From the NCBI GenBank assembly GCA_963920705.1, contig CAWUCO010000180.1, positions 124,001 to 188,000 on the forward strand: a stretch of DNA of 64,000 nucleotides. Reading direction: 5' to 3'. Origin of the DNA: Odiellus spinosus (taxonomy: Eukaryota > Arthropoda > Arachnida > Opiliones > Phalangiidae). The notes beneath the pieces are model-generated. The model was not told the origin of the DNA. It made no database searches and saw nothing but the letters and a program-made list of their open reading frames with translations. The position numbers and the translations under genes were made by a program. Positions 1-10,644 of this stretch are shown here, piece by piece (the stretch's first letter is position 1; the number at the start of each line of letters is the position of its first letter).

Positions 1-3
1 ATT

Positions 4-235
4 TTGAAAAAAATTCTCCTGATTTCGTCGGATTTCGGAATTTTTACCGTGATTTCGTCGGATTTTGAAATTTTTACCGTGATTTCGTCGGATTTTGAAA
101 TTTTTACCGTGATTTCGTCGGACTTTGAAATTTTTACCGTGATTTCGTCGGATTTTGGTTTTTTTATCGTGATTTGTCGGATTTTGAGATTTTACATATG
201 ATTTCGTTGGATTTTGAAATTTTTCTGTGACATTA
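4..235. repeat. 30-bp tandem array, GATTTCGTCGGATTTTGAAA core
   Basis: About seven head-to-tail copies of a 30-bp unit that starts GATTTCGTCGGATTTTGAAA and ends TTTTTACCGT. Copies degrade towards the right edge. The open frame across it simply reflects the repeat (30 is divisible by 3) and is not called a gene. The GATTTCG core recurs in arrays near 2.7, 27.3 and 32.0 kb. Confidence 0.9.
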
Positions 236-318
236 AATATCAATCAACTTTCGAAACCGTTCGCATGCAGACTAACGAAACCAAAGTTGCATTTTTAGTT
301 TCAAACCTTGTAGACGAT

Positions 319-375
319 AACAAGATGGTCAAGCCCATAGGAATAGCTAGACCCATGACATTGTAAAAGAGGCTG
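319..375. repeat. Dispersed about 55-bp repeat, copy 1
   Basis: The stretch beginning ACAAGATGGTCAAGCCCATA and ending near GTAAAAGAGG is nearly identical to 13970-14026, with only a few substitutions over about 55 bp. Read on the minus strand it contains GGGTCTAGCTA, a motif also found at the 3' end of the SINE at 14.3 kb and near 1786. It may be a fragment of an interspersed element, but no ends can be defined. Confidence 0.6.
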
Positions 376-477
376 AAAAGAATGATGCTATAGCAGGGGC
401 TTGTTATGCACGCATAAACGCTCTTTGAACAATTTGAATGACGTTTCGAGATTCCTTTAAACACGAAGTTGCGTAAA

Positions 478-674
478 GTTTTTCAAATCATGTTTTTCAA
501 ATCATGTTTTTCAAATCATGTTTTTCAAATCATGTTTTTCAAATCATGTTTTTCAAATCATGTTTTTCAAATCATGTTTTTCAAATCATGTTTTTCAAAT
601 CATGTTTTTCAAATCATGTTTTTCAAATCATGTTTTTCAAATCATGTTTTTCAAATCAAATCATGTTTTTCAAC
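478..674. repeat. 14-bp tandem array (TTTTTCAAATCATG)n
   Basis: About thirteen near-perfect copies of TTTTTCAAATCATG. Homogeneity is very high, which suggests recent expansion. Open frames across it are repeat artefacts. Confidence 0.95.
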
Positions 675-1262
675 TTGGCTACTTGTGAACGCGTCTTTAT
701 ATCTAATCTTTATTAATTTATCTTGGATACTCGTGTGAAAGCGGCTTTATATCTAATCGATATGTATTTATCTTGGATACCCGTGTGTACGCGGCTTTAT
801 ATTGAATCTTAATTTTTCTTTGATACGTCTGAATGCGGATTTATATCTAATCTTTATTAATTTATCTTGGATACCCGTGTAAACGTGGCTTTATATCTAA
901 TATTTATTCATTTTAACTTAGATACCCGTGCGAACAGGCATTTATGTATTATCTTTGTCATTTTATCTTGGATACTCGTGCGAACGGGACTTAATATCAA
1001 TTCTTTATTAAGTCATTTTTATCTTGGAAACGCGTCTTTATATCTATTCTTTATTAAGTCCTTTTATCTTGGATACCCTATGAACATGCCTTTATATCTA
1101 ATCTTTATTATTTTTTCCCTTGGATACCCTTGTGAAGGCACCTTTACATCTAATCTTTATTGTTTTATCTTGGATACCCGTGAAAACGCACCATAATATC
1201 TAAAATTTATTAATTCATTTTATCTTGAACACCTTACACCCGTGAAAACACGCCTTTATCTA
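672..1262. repeat. Degenerate about 60-bp tandem repeat (CTTGGATACCCGTG units)
   Basis: Roughly nine divergent units of about 60 bp, each containing a variant of TATCTTGGATACCCGTGTG followed by CGGCTTTATATCTAATCTTT. Reverse-complement units occur singly at about 11600-11660 and in pairs at about 60770-60835 and 61145-61235. Both of those lie inside copies of the ATIR family, so this array is probably an expanded internal segment of such an element. Confidence 0.8.
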
Positions 1263-1374
1263 ATCAACCTAATATCTTCAAAAATATCTTTTATATTAAA
1301 TTTAAGTTTCAGCAACATTGGTTTTAAGATTAAGTTAAATCATTTAATCAGTTTTAATTTTAATTTAAATGAAT

Positions 1375-1658
1375 ATTACGTTTCAATTCAGTAAAAGCTA
1401 TAACCTCAGAAGGCTAAAATAGACGCGAATCCAAAAGATACTATATAAGGCGTTCGTTGATCATTATAAACTAACAAGCGAGTAACGATTGCTGCTCTTC
1501 AATGAGCTGTGGAGGATATACTTTTACAGCAAGGTAGAAGCTAATAACTGTATAAGCGAATTTTATTGGAGAGTCAAGCGCCGTGGGTGATGACGTCTTC
1601 TTCCGACGTCACGTACAGACAGAACCTCTCCGCGAACTAAAAGTTCACTCGGAGAGGT
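1375..1658 (+). mobile_element. Hairpin-end fragment of an ATIR-family subfamily
   Basis: From the TACGTTTCAATTCAG motif through a TATATAAGGCG(T/A)TCG box (about 1443-1457), this resembles the hairpin-proximal part of the ATIR copy at 7056-9225. It ends in an imperfect palindrome (1624-1658) with arms ACCTCTCC and GGAGAGGT around GAACTAAAAGTTC. The hairpin is the 'CCTCTCCG' variant, also seen at 33865-33898. The tail after the hairpin is not the usual A5, so the end is altered or fused to the following SINE-like segment. Confidence 0.6.
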
Positions 1659-1800
1659 AAGAAGACGAAAGTTTTTCGATTCGATGACGTACTTCGTCTT
1701 CTTGTACAACGCGAACGCCATCGCGAACGCCAACGCGAACGCCGACGCCGCAGTGAATACAGTACCTAGATCCAACTAGTGTTGGGTCTAGCTAAAAACG
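1590..1800 (+). repeat. SINE-body-like segment related to 14450-14600
   Basis: Shares a series of short blocks in the same order with the SINE at 14.3 kb: GACGTC/TCACGTA, TTTTTCGAT..ATGACGT, then GTACCTAGATC-like sequence and the 3' end TTGGGTCTAGCTAAAAA. The 5S-like head is absent. It overlaps the hairpin at 1624-1658, so either one element inserted in the other or they share a module. A (GCGAACGCC)-type short repeat lies at 1717-1745. Confidence 0.45.
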
Positions 1801-2237
1801 TACATAGCACTAGAAAAAGGAATGAAATGGGGAAACAGGCACATGAATACACAATGCTAGCCCTACAAAAGCGCATGCTTTTGTTTGGCGAGTGTACCTT
1901 ACTCAAAGCGTTAGCATTTAAGATATATTCTATAAGTATGACACCGTTACCAAGAGCTTGTTCGAGAACGACGCGAGAATTGACTACAAGTGCCTCGCAG
2001 TCCGTCCCCCAATTAAGTCTGCCCTAATTAAACGTTGCTTTACAAGAATCTTGGACGTTTTACCTACATACGTCACTCCACGATTAGGTCTCAGTAACCA
2101 GTACTACACTTATGGAACAAACCTCATAATTTTATGATCATATTCATATTTTAACTCTATTTCAGGGGAAGGAAAGAGTAAGGGGATCCGTGGGAAATTT
2201 CTGAGATGAGAATTCTCACTAAATTCCCACGATACAG

Positions 2238-2494
2238 GATCAGACAAGGAGAGGAAAAGTAGGGCTGCGTTGAGTTAGAGAAGAGCCAACCTCCCACTCG
2301 GGTGGAAAGGGGGGATAGGAAATTCTCGAGGTAAACTGTTGTCACGTGGTCGCTAGCGTCTCATAAAGGATCCATTTTACTCACGTGACAACAATTTACC
2401 ACGAAGCATCTCTACCCCCGTTCTCCCAGAGTGGGAGTTTAGGCTGACGCAGTAGGAACCGCGCCGTTCCCACTTTTCCTCTCCTTATCTGATC
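2238..2494. repeat. Foldback (imperfect palindrome), about 260 bp
   Basis: Outer arms of about 25 bp (2238-2262 and 2470-2494: AGGATCAGACAAGGAGAGG against its complement) and inner arms GTAAACTGTTGTCACGTG / CACGTGACAACAATTTAC (2331-2348, 2382-2399) enclose a roughly 30-bp loop. The intermediate CTCCCACTC / GAGTGGGAG blocks also pair. No gene is present; it is probably a small MITE. Confidence 0.75.
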
Positions 2495-2699
2495 CTTCTT
2501 GATACAGCTTACCCTACTGTTTTACAAAGGAAAAAAGTGAGAGGTATTCATATCACCTTAAGTGTGTATAAACATTGGATAGTCGAAGCGATGCCCAGGC
2601 CTTTCTAAGCAGCGTAAACTTGGTTCCCGTTTTAACCCCGCCCGCTTCATATCGAAGAACATTAATTTTTGTAATTTGGAATTTATTTCGTGAAATTTT

Positions 2700-3070
2700 C
2701 TACTGATTTCGCGATTTCGTTTCTGATTTCGCGATTTCGTTTCTGATTTCGCGATTTCGTTTCTGATTTCGCGATTTCGTTTCTGATTTCGCGATTTCGT
2801 TTCTGATTTCGCGATTTCGTTTCTGATTTCGCGATTTCGTTTCTGATTTCGCGATTTCGTTTCTGATTTCGCGATTTCGTTTCTGATTTCGCGATTTCGT
2901 TTCTGATTTCGCGATTTCGTTTCTGATTTCGCGATTTCGTTTATGATTTCTGTTTTTTTATCGGATTTCAAAAATCAGTGAAATTTCTTTTGATTTCATG
3001 CTGGATTTCTGATTTTGATATTGATTTCGCGGCTAGCGTACGGGATTTCGTTGAATGACCGACCCCTCGG
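2700..3070. repeat. 20-bp tandem array (TGATTTCGCGATTTCGTTTC)n plus tail
   Basis: About twelve nearly identical 20-bp units run from 2702 to 2945. They are followed by decayed GATTTC units and the tail GCGTACGGGATTTCGTTGAATG..CGACCCCTCG. The same tail (GCGTACGGGATTTCGTG...TCGGACCCCTCG) closes the array at 32040-32240 and opens, inverted, the one at 27295-27445. The arrays are therefore members of one dispersed family, not independent microsatellites. The minus-strand frame encoding a (KSRNQKRNREIRNE-like) repeat is an array artefact. Confidence 0.85.
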
Positions 3071-4140
3071 GGGGCATGAAGTAGGACCCCTCCGATCTCG
3101 TAAAATTGTGAATTTTACCCATACAGAGAGGAGCGCTATATGGAACATTAGAGTAGTAGACTTCAAAGGAGGGTTTCATCGGCTTCTGACCAAACTTAAT
3201 AAGTAAATTTAAACACCTAAAACATTCCATTTAATAGAGTATTATCAGGGAAATACCCTTTAGCTTACGCGCTTTCTGTTCCCCATTTCAGTTTGAATGT
3301 TTGGAGGACAAGAAGAATTTAGCAGACGACAAAATAGTAGTCAAATAGGTTTGTGATTATCTTTACTCCTGCATTAATTTGTACTTGTTAATTATTTAGT
3401 TAAGTGACGTATTTTAGAGAAATGTCAATGTCAAAGGTCATGGAAAAAGTTTTAGCGAAAACATTACAGTTATCAATGACTAAAATGATTATTTAATTAA
3501 TTGAGAGTAAAAATAAGGCTTTATAACCAACAAGATCTTACGAAATTATTTTTAACCAAGCTCCTTTAAATTCATTAAACCCAAAACCCGTTGCTCTTGA
3601 TAAAGCTACAAATCTTTAATTTTTCTAGGAAAGTAGCCTACGTTTAACAAGCATCGAGGAATTTGATATCTCGTTGTTAAAGAGTTTCCTGCCAATCTAA
3701 CTCTATGGATTATTTTAAAACCTTTTTTCAAGTAAAATATTGAATTCTAGCCTAATATCCAGCCTTCTACTTTGATTATCGACGCAATGTGATGCCTTTG
3801 AAATGTTTCCCCAAAATCTTTTAGGAGGAAGCCACACGTTCCAATAGAAGTACTTGTACCTACGGTTTTAATTGTCCAAAAATATTTTGCCGCTCACTCT
3901 GCCATTGAGCCGGTCTTGTTGGGTCACGGTTACATAATAGGGGCCGTATGGCACTGCTGTGTGGGTTCTGGTCGCCAAGCCATATACCTTTCCTTCTGCT
4001 GCCTTAGTCCCTCGGCACGTGTGTGCGGGAGCACGGGTCTGGGGTTCTTCGGTTCTCGTTCATTGGCCTTGCTTCCTGTTCCGGGCGTGGTTTCACGTGC
4101 GGCACTTACGCGGACAAATGATTAGTCGCTTGGATTGGCG
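3071..4140. other. No gene recognised
   Basis: AT-rich to about 3850, then a more GC-rich stretch (3890-4140) with short open frames in two phases that resemble no family I recognise. No hairpin ends, RNA gene or clear repeat partner was found elsewhere in the window. Confidence 0.5.
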
Positions 4141-4159
4141 GGGGTGTAGTGTACTTAGT

Positions 4160-6640
4160 TTATGGAGCACCCCTTAAACAATTCACATGATGAGACGCTG
4201 AAGTGGGAAACGCTGTTTCGCAAACCGCTCACCTACCTACAAACCAGCTGCACTTTGTTTTTTTTGCCTTCGCGGCGCTTGGAAAATATGTTGATGGAAG
4301 TGGTATTGATCAAGCCTGGGTTGAATCAGGGATGTACTCTGCCGCTACAGTGACCCGAACTTTGACTAGACGCCATTTGTATCGATGCATAGATGCTCAT
4401 GAGGATAACGACCCTCGCTCTATACGAATTATACAAATCTTGGGTATTGAAAAAGGATCCAGTTGCATCTGAAACTATTAAAAATTTTAGCGTCCGAAAT
4501 TAGATATTCCTACCAAATGGGAAGGAAGGAGAATAATTGTAGCGAGTACTTGAAGGCAACCATTGCCTCTCTCGCGATCAAGGGCACTCTTTTAAAGGAA
4601 ATAGCCACTTCAAAAACCAATTCGACTATAGTTACGGAATTTGTTCTCAATTACATGAGACAATTTTTATCAATCATGTACTTTATCCGTGCTACTCGCA
4701 ACGCTGATCTTAATTACACCTGAGGTTAACTCAAAATATAATAAAAAAAATTATTTGAACTATGCAAGATTGCTACATTATACCTTTTCACTATGCAGGG
4801 AACTGAAAGCAAATAACCAAAGGTTTGGCAAGAACTTAGAAAAGGTTATTGTAGTGTTAGTAAAAGTAACGTTCCATTTACTTCTATTGGTCCCGATCAT
4901 GCGATTGAGCACGAAAACCGTCGCCTTAAAGTAAACGGTGGTATCACCGGAATAACCAGAAAGCAGATGCCCTTCAACGTTTTTTTACAATATCTCCTAT
5001 GCTTACTGACTTGGTATCAGATTTCGAATCTCGTTTCGGTATAGCTGACAGTTCGAAAGAAATAAGCATCATGATAGTTCCGGCAGAAAGTCGAAACAGA
5101 TCGATGAAAACGTTTACAAGCTTCGAAACGTTTAAGCGTCTCACTGCGACCCTTTCCTAATTCAAACTACCGACCTTCGTAATCTCATGACCCATAAAGT
5201 GAAGGCTTGAGTTTGGGGCTTTTCCACGTGCATTGTTCGCTGGCGATGGTTCTCTTCTCTTGCCGAACGATAAAGCGAAAGCTGTTCATGTTTTAGAATC
5301 CTTCACTTTGGAAATGGTTAAAGAAGAATTGGAGAGAGACAAGAAATGCGAAGGAAGATGTTGATCCTTTAGCCAGAAAGTACCTCTATAATGGATTGGA
5401 AGAGCCAGAAAAAGAAGGTACCCACAATGTACTTTTAATAGATGGGATGGCGGTTGTACAATCAATGAAGAAAACAGATAAAATAAAACTTGTAAGGATC
5501 TGGCAGATACGTTTGTTGGCATCATAGGTAAAATGTCAGTCCGTTACGATGAAATACGATTAATCTTTGGTACCTACAAAGAGGCTTCCCTCAAGGAGCA
5601 AACCAGAAGGAAGCGAACCGAAAAATCTACTTACTACCACATAAAAGATAGCACACATATCCTTCACATTTTCGTCAATGCTCACAAAGTCCGAACTGAC
5701 TCAGTATCTGGCTGAATTCACAATTACAGTAAAAAGGCTTCAAATCTAGGTGTCAAGAAACTATTTTTATCTTACGGAACAGTCACTAAAGGCAACACTC
5801 CTGTGGATACATCACTCGCTACTCATTCCCACGAGGAAGCCGATACTCTTTTAATTTTGCACGCTTTACGAGTAAACAAATCAGCTAATCTCTTCATCGA
5901 ATCGCCTGACACCGATGTGTTGCTACTTATGGTATACTTCTACCCTTCTCTTCCAAAATGTTCTCTCTTAATTAAAGGTGGAAAATTAAAAAACGGTTTT
6001 ACGAGTATCAGCCATACATAAAGCTCTTGGAATTATGCAGGCCAACGCCACAATTGGTTTTCACGCTTTCACTGGATATGATATGACAGGATGGTTTTTC
6101 GCCCGCTCTAAAGAAAAGTCCATAAAAGAAATTCTAAAATGGGGTGACAAAATGCTTGAAGCGCTCTCTTGCCTTGGGGCATCAACGGCCATAGGCAATC
6201 AAGAAACTGAAGACAATCTTCTACGATATCTCTGTAAATTTTACATAATTCTAAGATGGAAGAGAAGAGCGTTGAAGATTTTCGCTGTAAACTATACTCA
6301 TCCAGCGGTTTGCAAGGGGAAAATCTTCCCTCCACAAGAGGCGCAATGAGGCCACACATCTTAAGGGCTCATTACATGACTATGATTTGGAAATGTTCAA
6401 AATACAGGGAACCTGACATTCCGTCTTCACTATATTTCGGGTGGGAAAATGACATGAAATTAACAGCTTCAAAGCAATTCCGTGTTTTGAGCTTCCAGCC
6501 CCAGAGGCCATTCTGGAATTTTTAAAATGTGCCTGCTAGAGCTCATGCAAGGGGAATTATTCTTGCCGCAAAAATGTATTAGAGTGCACAAACCTCCCGA
6601 AAATGTCCATGGTAGAGTCGGACAGTGATTCGGACTAAAT
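4160..6640 (+). pseudogene. Decayed multicopy protein with PIN/exonuclease-like acidic motifs
   Basis: Fragments in all three forward frames read, in order, like one protein of a family found in many copies in invertebrate genomes. 4203-4435 has LGKYVDGSGIDQAWVESGMY. 4475-4730 ends in a FVLNYMRQF segment. 4860-5000 has GPDHAIEHENRRLKVNGGIT. 5400-5480 has LLIDGMAVVQSM. 5533-5715 has YDEIRLIFGTY and a YYHIKDSTHI motif. 5803-6021 has HSHEEADTLLILHAL and SPDTDVLLLMVYFYPSLP. 6035-6330 has GFHAFTGYDMTG. The EEAD...DTDV...TGxD pattern resembles the metal-binding acids of PIN/FEN-type nucleases; that is inference. Many frameshifts and stops interrupt it (after 4435, 4723, 5715, 6021), so it is not functional. 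Function of the family is unknown to me, and no terminal repeats were found. Confidence 0.65.
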
Positions 6641-7055
6641 GTGGTATTTTTCTAATTAGAAAATTAAATTTCAACTATATTTTTCGTTTTACGATATTTT
6701 TTCACCGAATATTAAACGAAAGAGTTCACTTTCAAACTGATGTTTTTATTATTAGAAATTTCATCCAAGCTATACTAAGTGAAAAATAAAGACGAGACGA
6801 AGTTAACGGTGTAAATATTTATTTAGAACTACTATGTTATGAAAAACAAATTATATATATATATGTAATATAAAAAAAAATATAACATCATTGATTATTT
6901 TTTAGGACGCCGTCGCTTATCTCTAACATTTATATGGTAATTTATCGTTAGGTGTGCCAAAAGTTTACTATTGATTCATACGGGTAAAAGTATTTTTAGT
7001 GCCGCCTAAGCCTAGTTAATATTAAATAAACTTATAAACGGCAACAATAAAAATG
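6641..7055. other. AT-rich DNA, no gene
   Basis: Very AT-rich (TATATATATATATG near 6856; many A/T runs). No open frame of note and no repeat partner recognised. Confidence 0.5.
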
Positions 7056-9225
7056 ACAAGTTGGGAAACCAAAATATTACCTCCCCGACAACCACGTGAT
7101 GTTAACTAACCTAACCTTACCTAAAATATTAAAATTTATGGCATTTGTGGAAGACGAAGATTGAAAGCAAAAAGAAATAATATCTCAATTAAACACCAAA
7201 TATATTAAACCAATAATTCAGATCAGAAATATACTTCTTATCAAGATAAATTTGAATGCAAAAGAATCAAACTTAATTCAAAATAAAATTTTGAGAACCA
7301 GAGTCGGAAAAAAAATTTGCTGAATAATGAATTAATTTTAATATAAATGCGTATCGAGTAAAATAAGCAAGGTCAAGGTTCTTCTTTTAAAACCATATAA
7401 TAATTTTGAAGGCTCTAGAGTATTTGCAGACCAAGTAACGCCAATAGGCAAAATATTATCTCACATTGAACCTATATGCTTTTCTTCAGTATACCAACAA
7501 AACCCTAAATAATTCTCTACTTAAAACCAAACCTAACTAGAGAAAAAAAGGAAAATAAATAAGATATAACCACATAGATTTCAAGATAAATAATCCAGTC
7601 CATAATTCAGTATTAAAACAAAAAAATCAGAATTAAGACAACTGAAATTAGCAATCTTTGGTAATATGTAAAATAGCCCTTACACGAACAATTTAAGTAA
7701 AGCAAATTATCAAATAAACGCCAAATAAGTCAATTAATTAAAATGAAAAATATTAATCTTACCACTACCAAATAGCGGGCAGAAAACACAGACATCAAGA
7801 TAACATTAGCAAAATAAATTTTCAACACCGGTAATCCTGAGAACTAGATTCTACAAAATCTTCCTGAATAATAAATTTATTTTAATCTAAAAAATATAAA
7901 ATCTTAAAAATATCTATACAAATAACATATTGATAAACCAATTAAAATTAGATGCGAAAAACATTTAATCTCGATATGAGATTAAATACACAAGGTCAAG
8001 GTTCTTCTTTTAAAACCATATCAGAATTTTGACGGTTGTAGAGTATTTGTAGACCAAGTAACGTAAAAGGCAAAATGTTATATCAAATTGAACCTATACA
8101 TGGCTTTAGTGTACAACACAAGTTGTGAAACAAACGTTATTTTACGTGACTACACACTAGCTAAAATGTCACCGTAAATAAACGACAGTAGGCATTAACA
8201 AGTTTGTGGCAGGTTATTCAACATGTAGACCTCAATTATCATGTCTCCTATCCTACGTGGTAATAGTTGGTTTGTTATTCAATGGCGAATTATTAAAGAT
8301 TGGGTTTAAAGCACATTCCAGTCACGGAACTCAAGTACATGAAAATCAAAGTAGGTAATGGAGAAGTTTAAGTTAGATATACTCGAGCTGGTATTGAACA
8401 CACAAATTTCACAAAATTCTTAGACAATTTCTTAAATATCTTCTAAAATAACATTTAATTTTAATTTAATTTTCAGCGAAATTATTAATTAGACTAAGTT
8501 AAGTAATTTAAGAAATTTTAATTATAGTTTAAATGAACATTTCGTTTCAATTCACTGAAAGATACCACGCCATAAGGCTACAACGCGTTAGTGTAAAAAA
8601 AGTGGTATATAAGGCGATCGAAAAACATTATTAGTTATCTGTAACTTAAAGCTGTGAAGAAAGGGGAACCCACCCCCTGTTCAATGTCTGGAGGTAGTTA
8701 TTACGCCAGGCGCTCAGTGTAGCTACGAACGAAAATCTGACCCGTAGAGGGGGCGAGTTGATGATTGATGTGGACCATATTAGTGAGGGACGCCTCGCTA
8801 ATATGGCCCGCTGAGATCGGAAACTGGACGTTGAACCTTGGTGCGTTAGGATGGGAGACGTCCCATTGTGTATAATCGCCTTCAACTGCCCAGCATCGAG
8901 GTTTGATGTGGATGGTGGAAGGCGATAATATGCAATGGGAGACGTCCACGGTTGCATAAAATCGCACGACACCTGAAGCTTATCCATGTGGCAGCCTGAT
9001 TATAGGAAATTCCCGTTGAACGGAATTGAACGATAAGATGGCATGTTTACGTCTTGAGTCCCAAGATTTTTGCTCTACGTGCTAGGTCACGTGATATCCG
9101 GTTACACCGGAAATAGTGTACACAGGATATCCGCTTACACCGGAAGTGACAGACACACACACAGACACACGGACACGACGAACGTAAAACCTCCCCGTGA
9201 ACAAGTTCACTCGGGGAGGTAAAAA
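7056..9225. mobile_element. ATIR-family transposable element, copy 1 (2.17 kb)
   Basis: The left end ACAAGTTGGGAAACC can form a mini-hairpin (TTGG-GAAA-CCAA) and is followed at 7078-7088 by TACCTCCCCGA. The right end is a palindrome at 9189-9220 (arms ACCTCCCCG/CGGGGAGGT) followed by A5 (9221-9225). TCGGGGAGGTA at 9211-9221 is the exact inverse of the left 11-mer. It lies 5 bases from the right end but 22 from the left, giving asymmetric inverted repeats. The interior is AT-rich, with an internally repeated AAGGTCAAGGTTCTTCTTTT block (7370 and 7990). A TATATAAGGCGATCG box lies near 8608, then a hairpin-proximal half shared with the other copies. No transposition protein is encoded. Flanks show no target duplication. 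The structure resembles Helentron/Helitron2 (inference). Confidence 0.8.
8117..8215 (+). repeat. Repeat shared with 32307-32380 (CAAGTTGTGAAACAAACG)
   Basis: Begins CAAGTTGTGAAACAAACGT and continues TTTTACGTGACT.CACACTA to AGTAGGCATTAA. About 70 bp match 32307-32380. The first bases resemble the ACAAGTTGGGAAACC end of the ATIR family, so this may be the left end of a sister subfamily inserted here. Confidence 0.55.
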
Positions 9226-10644
9226 GACCTATAATTACTGCCTATTAATCAATATGAAAAGAGGTGGGGGTAGAATCAAATTGCTGCCTACCCCCAATTA
9301 ACGACACGGCATTGAAACAATTCAAGCTAGTTACCCTTATTCTCTTTTTTGTATAGAAATTGGATTTTTGCTTCTATTGTGAGTAGTTTTTTAGATATAA
9401 AATAAAAACCAAACTAAGGGGAGGGAAACTTCCTTCCCCCATCACTCCCTAATTATAGGCCTGAAAACTTGTCAACAAGTTTTTCTTACTGCACAAGAAC
9501 CATTTTACATGTTTCTGTTAAAAAATCGCTTTTTACAAGCAACGCAAGCGGCGATACAATTGTAACCCCATTATGCTTCCTATATAAAGAACAGATTTAC
9601 TTTGGTAAATTTGAGTACTGGGTAATAATAATTGTTTTAAATAATATTTATAATTAGATTAGGTACATTTTAAAGGATAGCGAATTAATAGATAGGGATG
9701 GTATGAAGCGAAACCTCGGGCAGTAAAGCTTCGGTCGAATATTAAATTAATTCAAATTGAATTGTACTGCGTTACCGAAAATTGTAATTTTCAGGAAAAC
9801 TTTGCAAACTGAAATATGCTTAAGAATTTAACTTTGTTCTGTTATGGTGTGGCTATTTATGCACTTTAATGCCACTGCGATCGTAAGTTGTACGTAATTC
9901 ATAGTACTACAATGTTATTAAAATAAAAAACCCGTTGAAAATATGCTAATAAAAATTGCAGTTTTTCATATATGATTTATATTTCTTGATTCAAAATAAT
10001 ATCTTCGTTGCATCTCTAAATAGATAATCAAATGTTTGGTTGGGTTTTATTCTTATTTTAAAGCAATTACTTAAAGCACTCATTACTTTGAAACCCATCG
10101 TTTTGGTTTTATTCAAAATGAAAATAAAATTATAAAAGGTTTGAGAGTATAAATAAGAAGAAACTAGACCTATGTCTATATTGAAATTGAAGTTCCCATT
10201 TTTAATTAAGTTTATTCTGTAATAATTATGGAAAAAAGCTAAATCAATTGATTCTTCGTGAAAGCTTGATGCTGGACTTACGTTAGCATCGAATTCAGTT
10301 GATTCGCAGGTTCATTTTCCATCATTCAAATATTCATCGTCGCTTAGGTTTACGTCATTTATTCGAGTGTCTCTCAAAGCAGAGCTGGGATTATCGTTTA
10401 TGAAAGTGTATGATTACATTCGTGATCGTTTCAAGGGGATTATTGTCTTTCATCTTCTTAGTGTTTATTTTCATACCAAAGATTAAAATTTGGGACCCAA
10501 CCTGCAATTCTGGATTCAGTTTAGCTGCCTATAAAAACACTGCGTATCAAAAGCCAGTATGCGTAGATATTAAAATCATTATCTTAACATTATTAAAATG
10601 TAAATGCGTACCACATATTTTCACGTGTTTAATGTTTTCATATT
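9226..10644. other. No gene recognised
   Basis: AT-rich sequence with a few short open frames and no recognisable domains (e.g. 9469-9657). No repeat partner found in the window. It separates two oppositely oriented ATIR copies. Confidence 0.45.

Noticed and set aside
478-674. CRISPR array
   Set aside because: Repeats are directly contiguous with no unique spacers; the context is eukaryotic.
469-738. Plus-strand frame across the 14-bp array
   Set aside because: Repeat artefact; all three frames stay open because the unit lacks stops in those phases.
2558-2971. Minus-strand 137-codon frame rich in KSRNQKRNREIR repeats
   Set aside because: Produced by the 20-bp tandem array reading through a 60-bp (20 aa) period; no independent coding signal.
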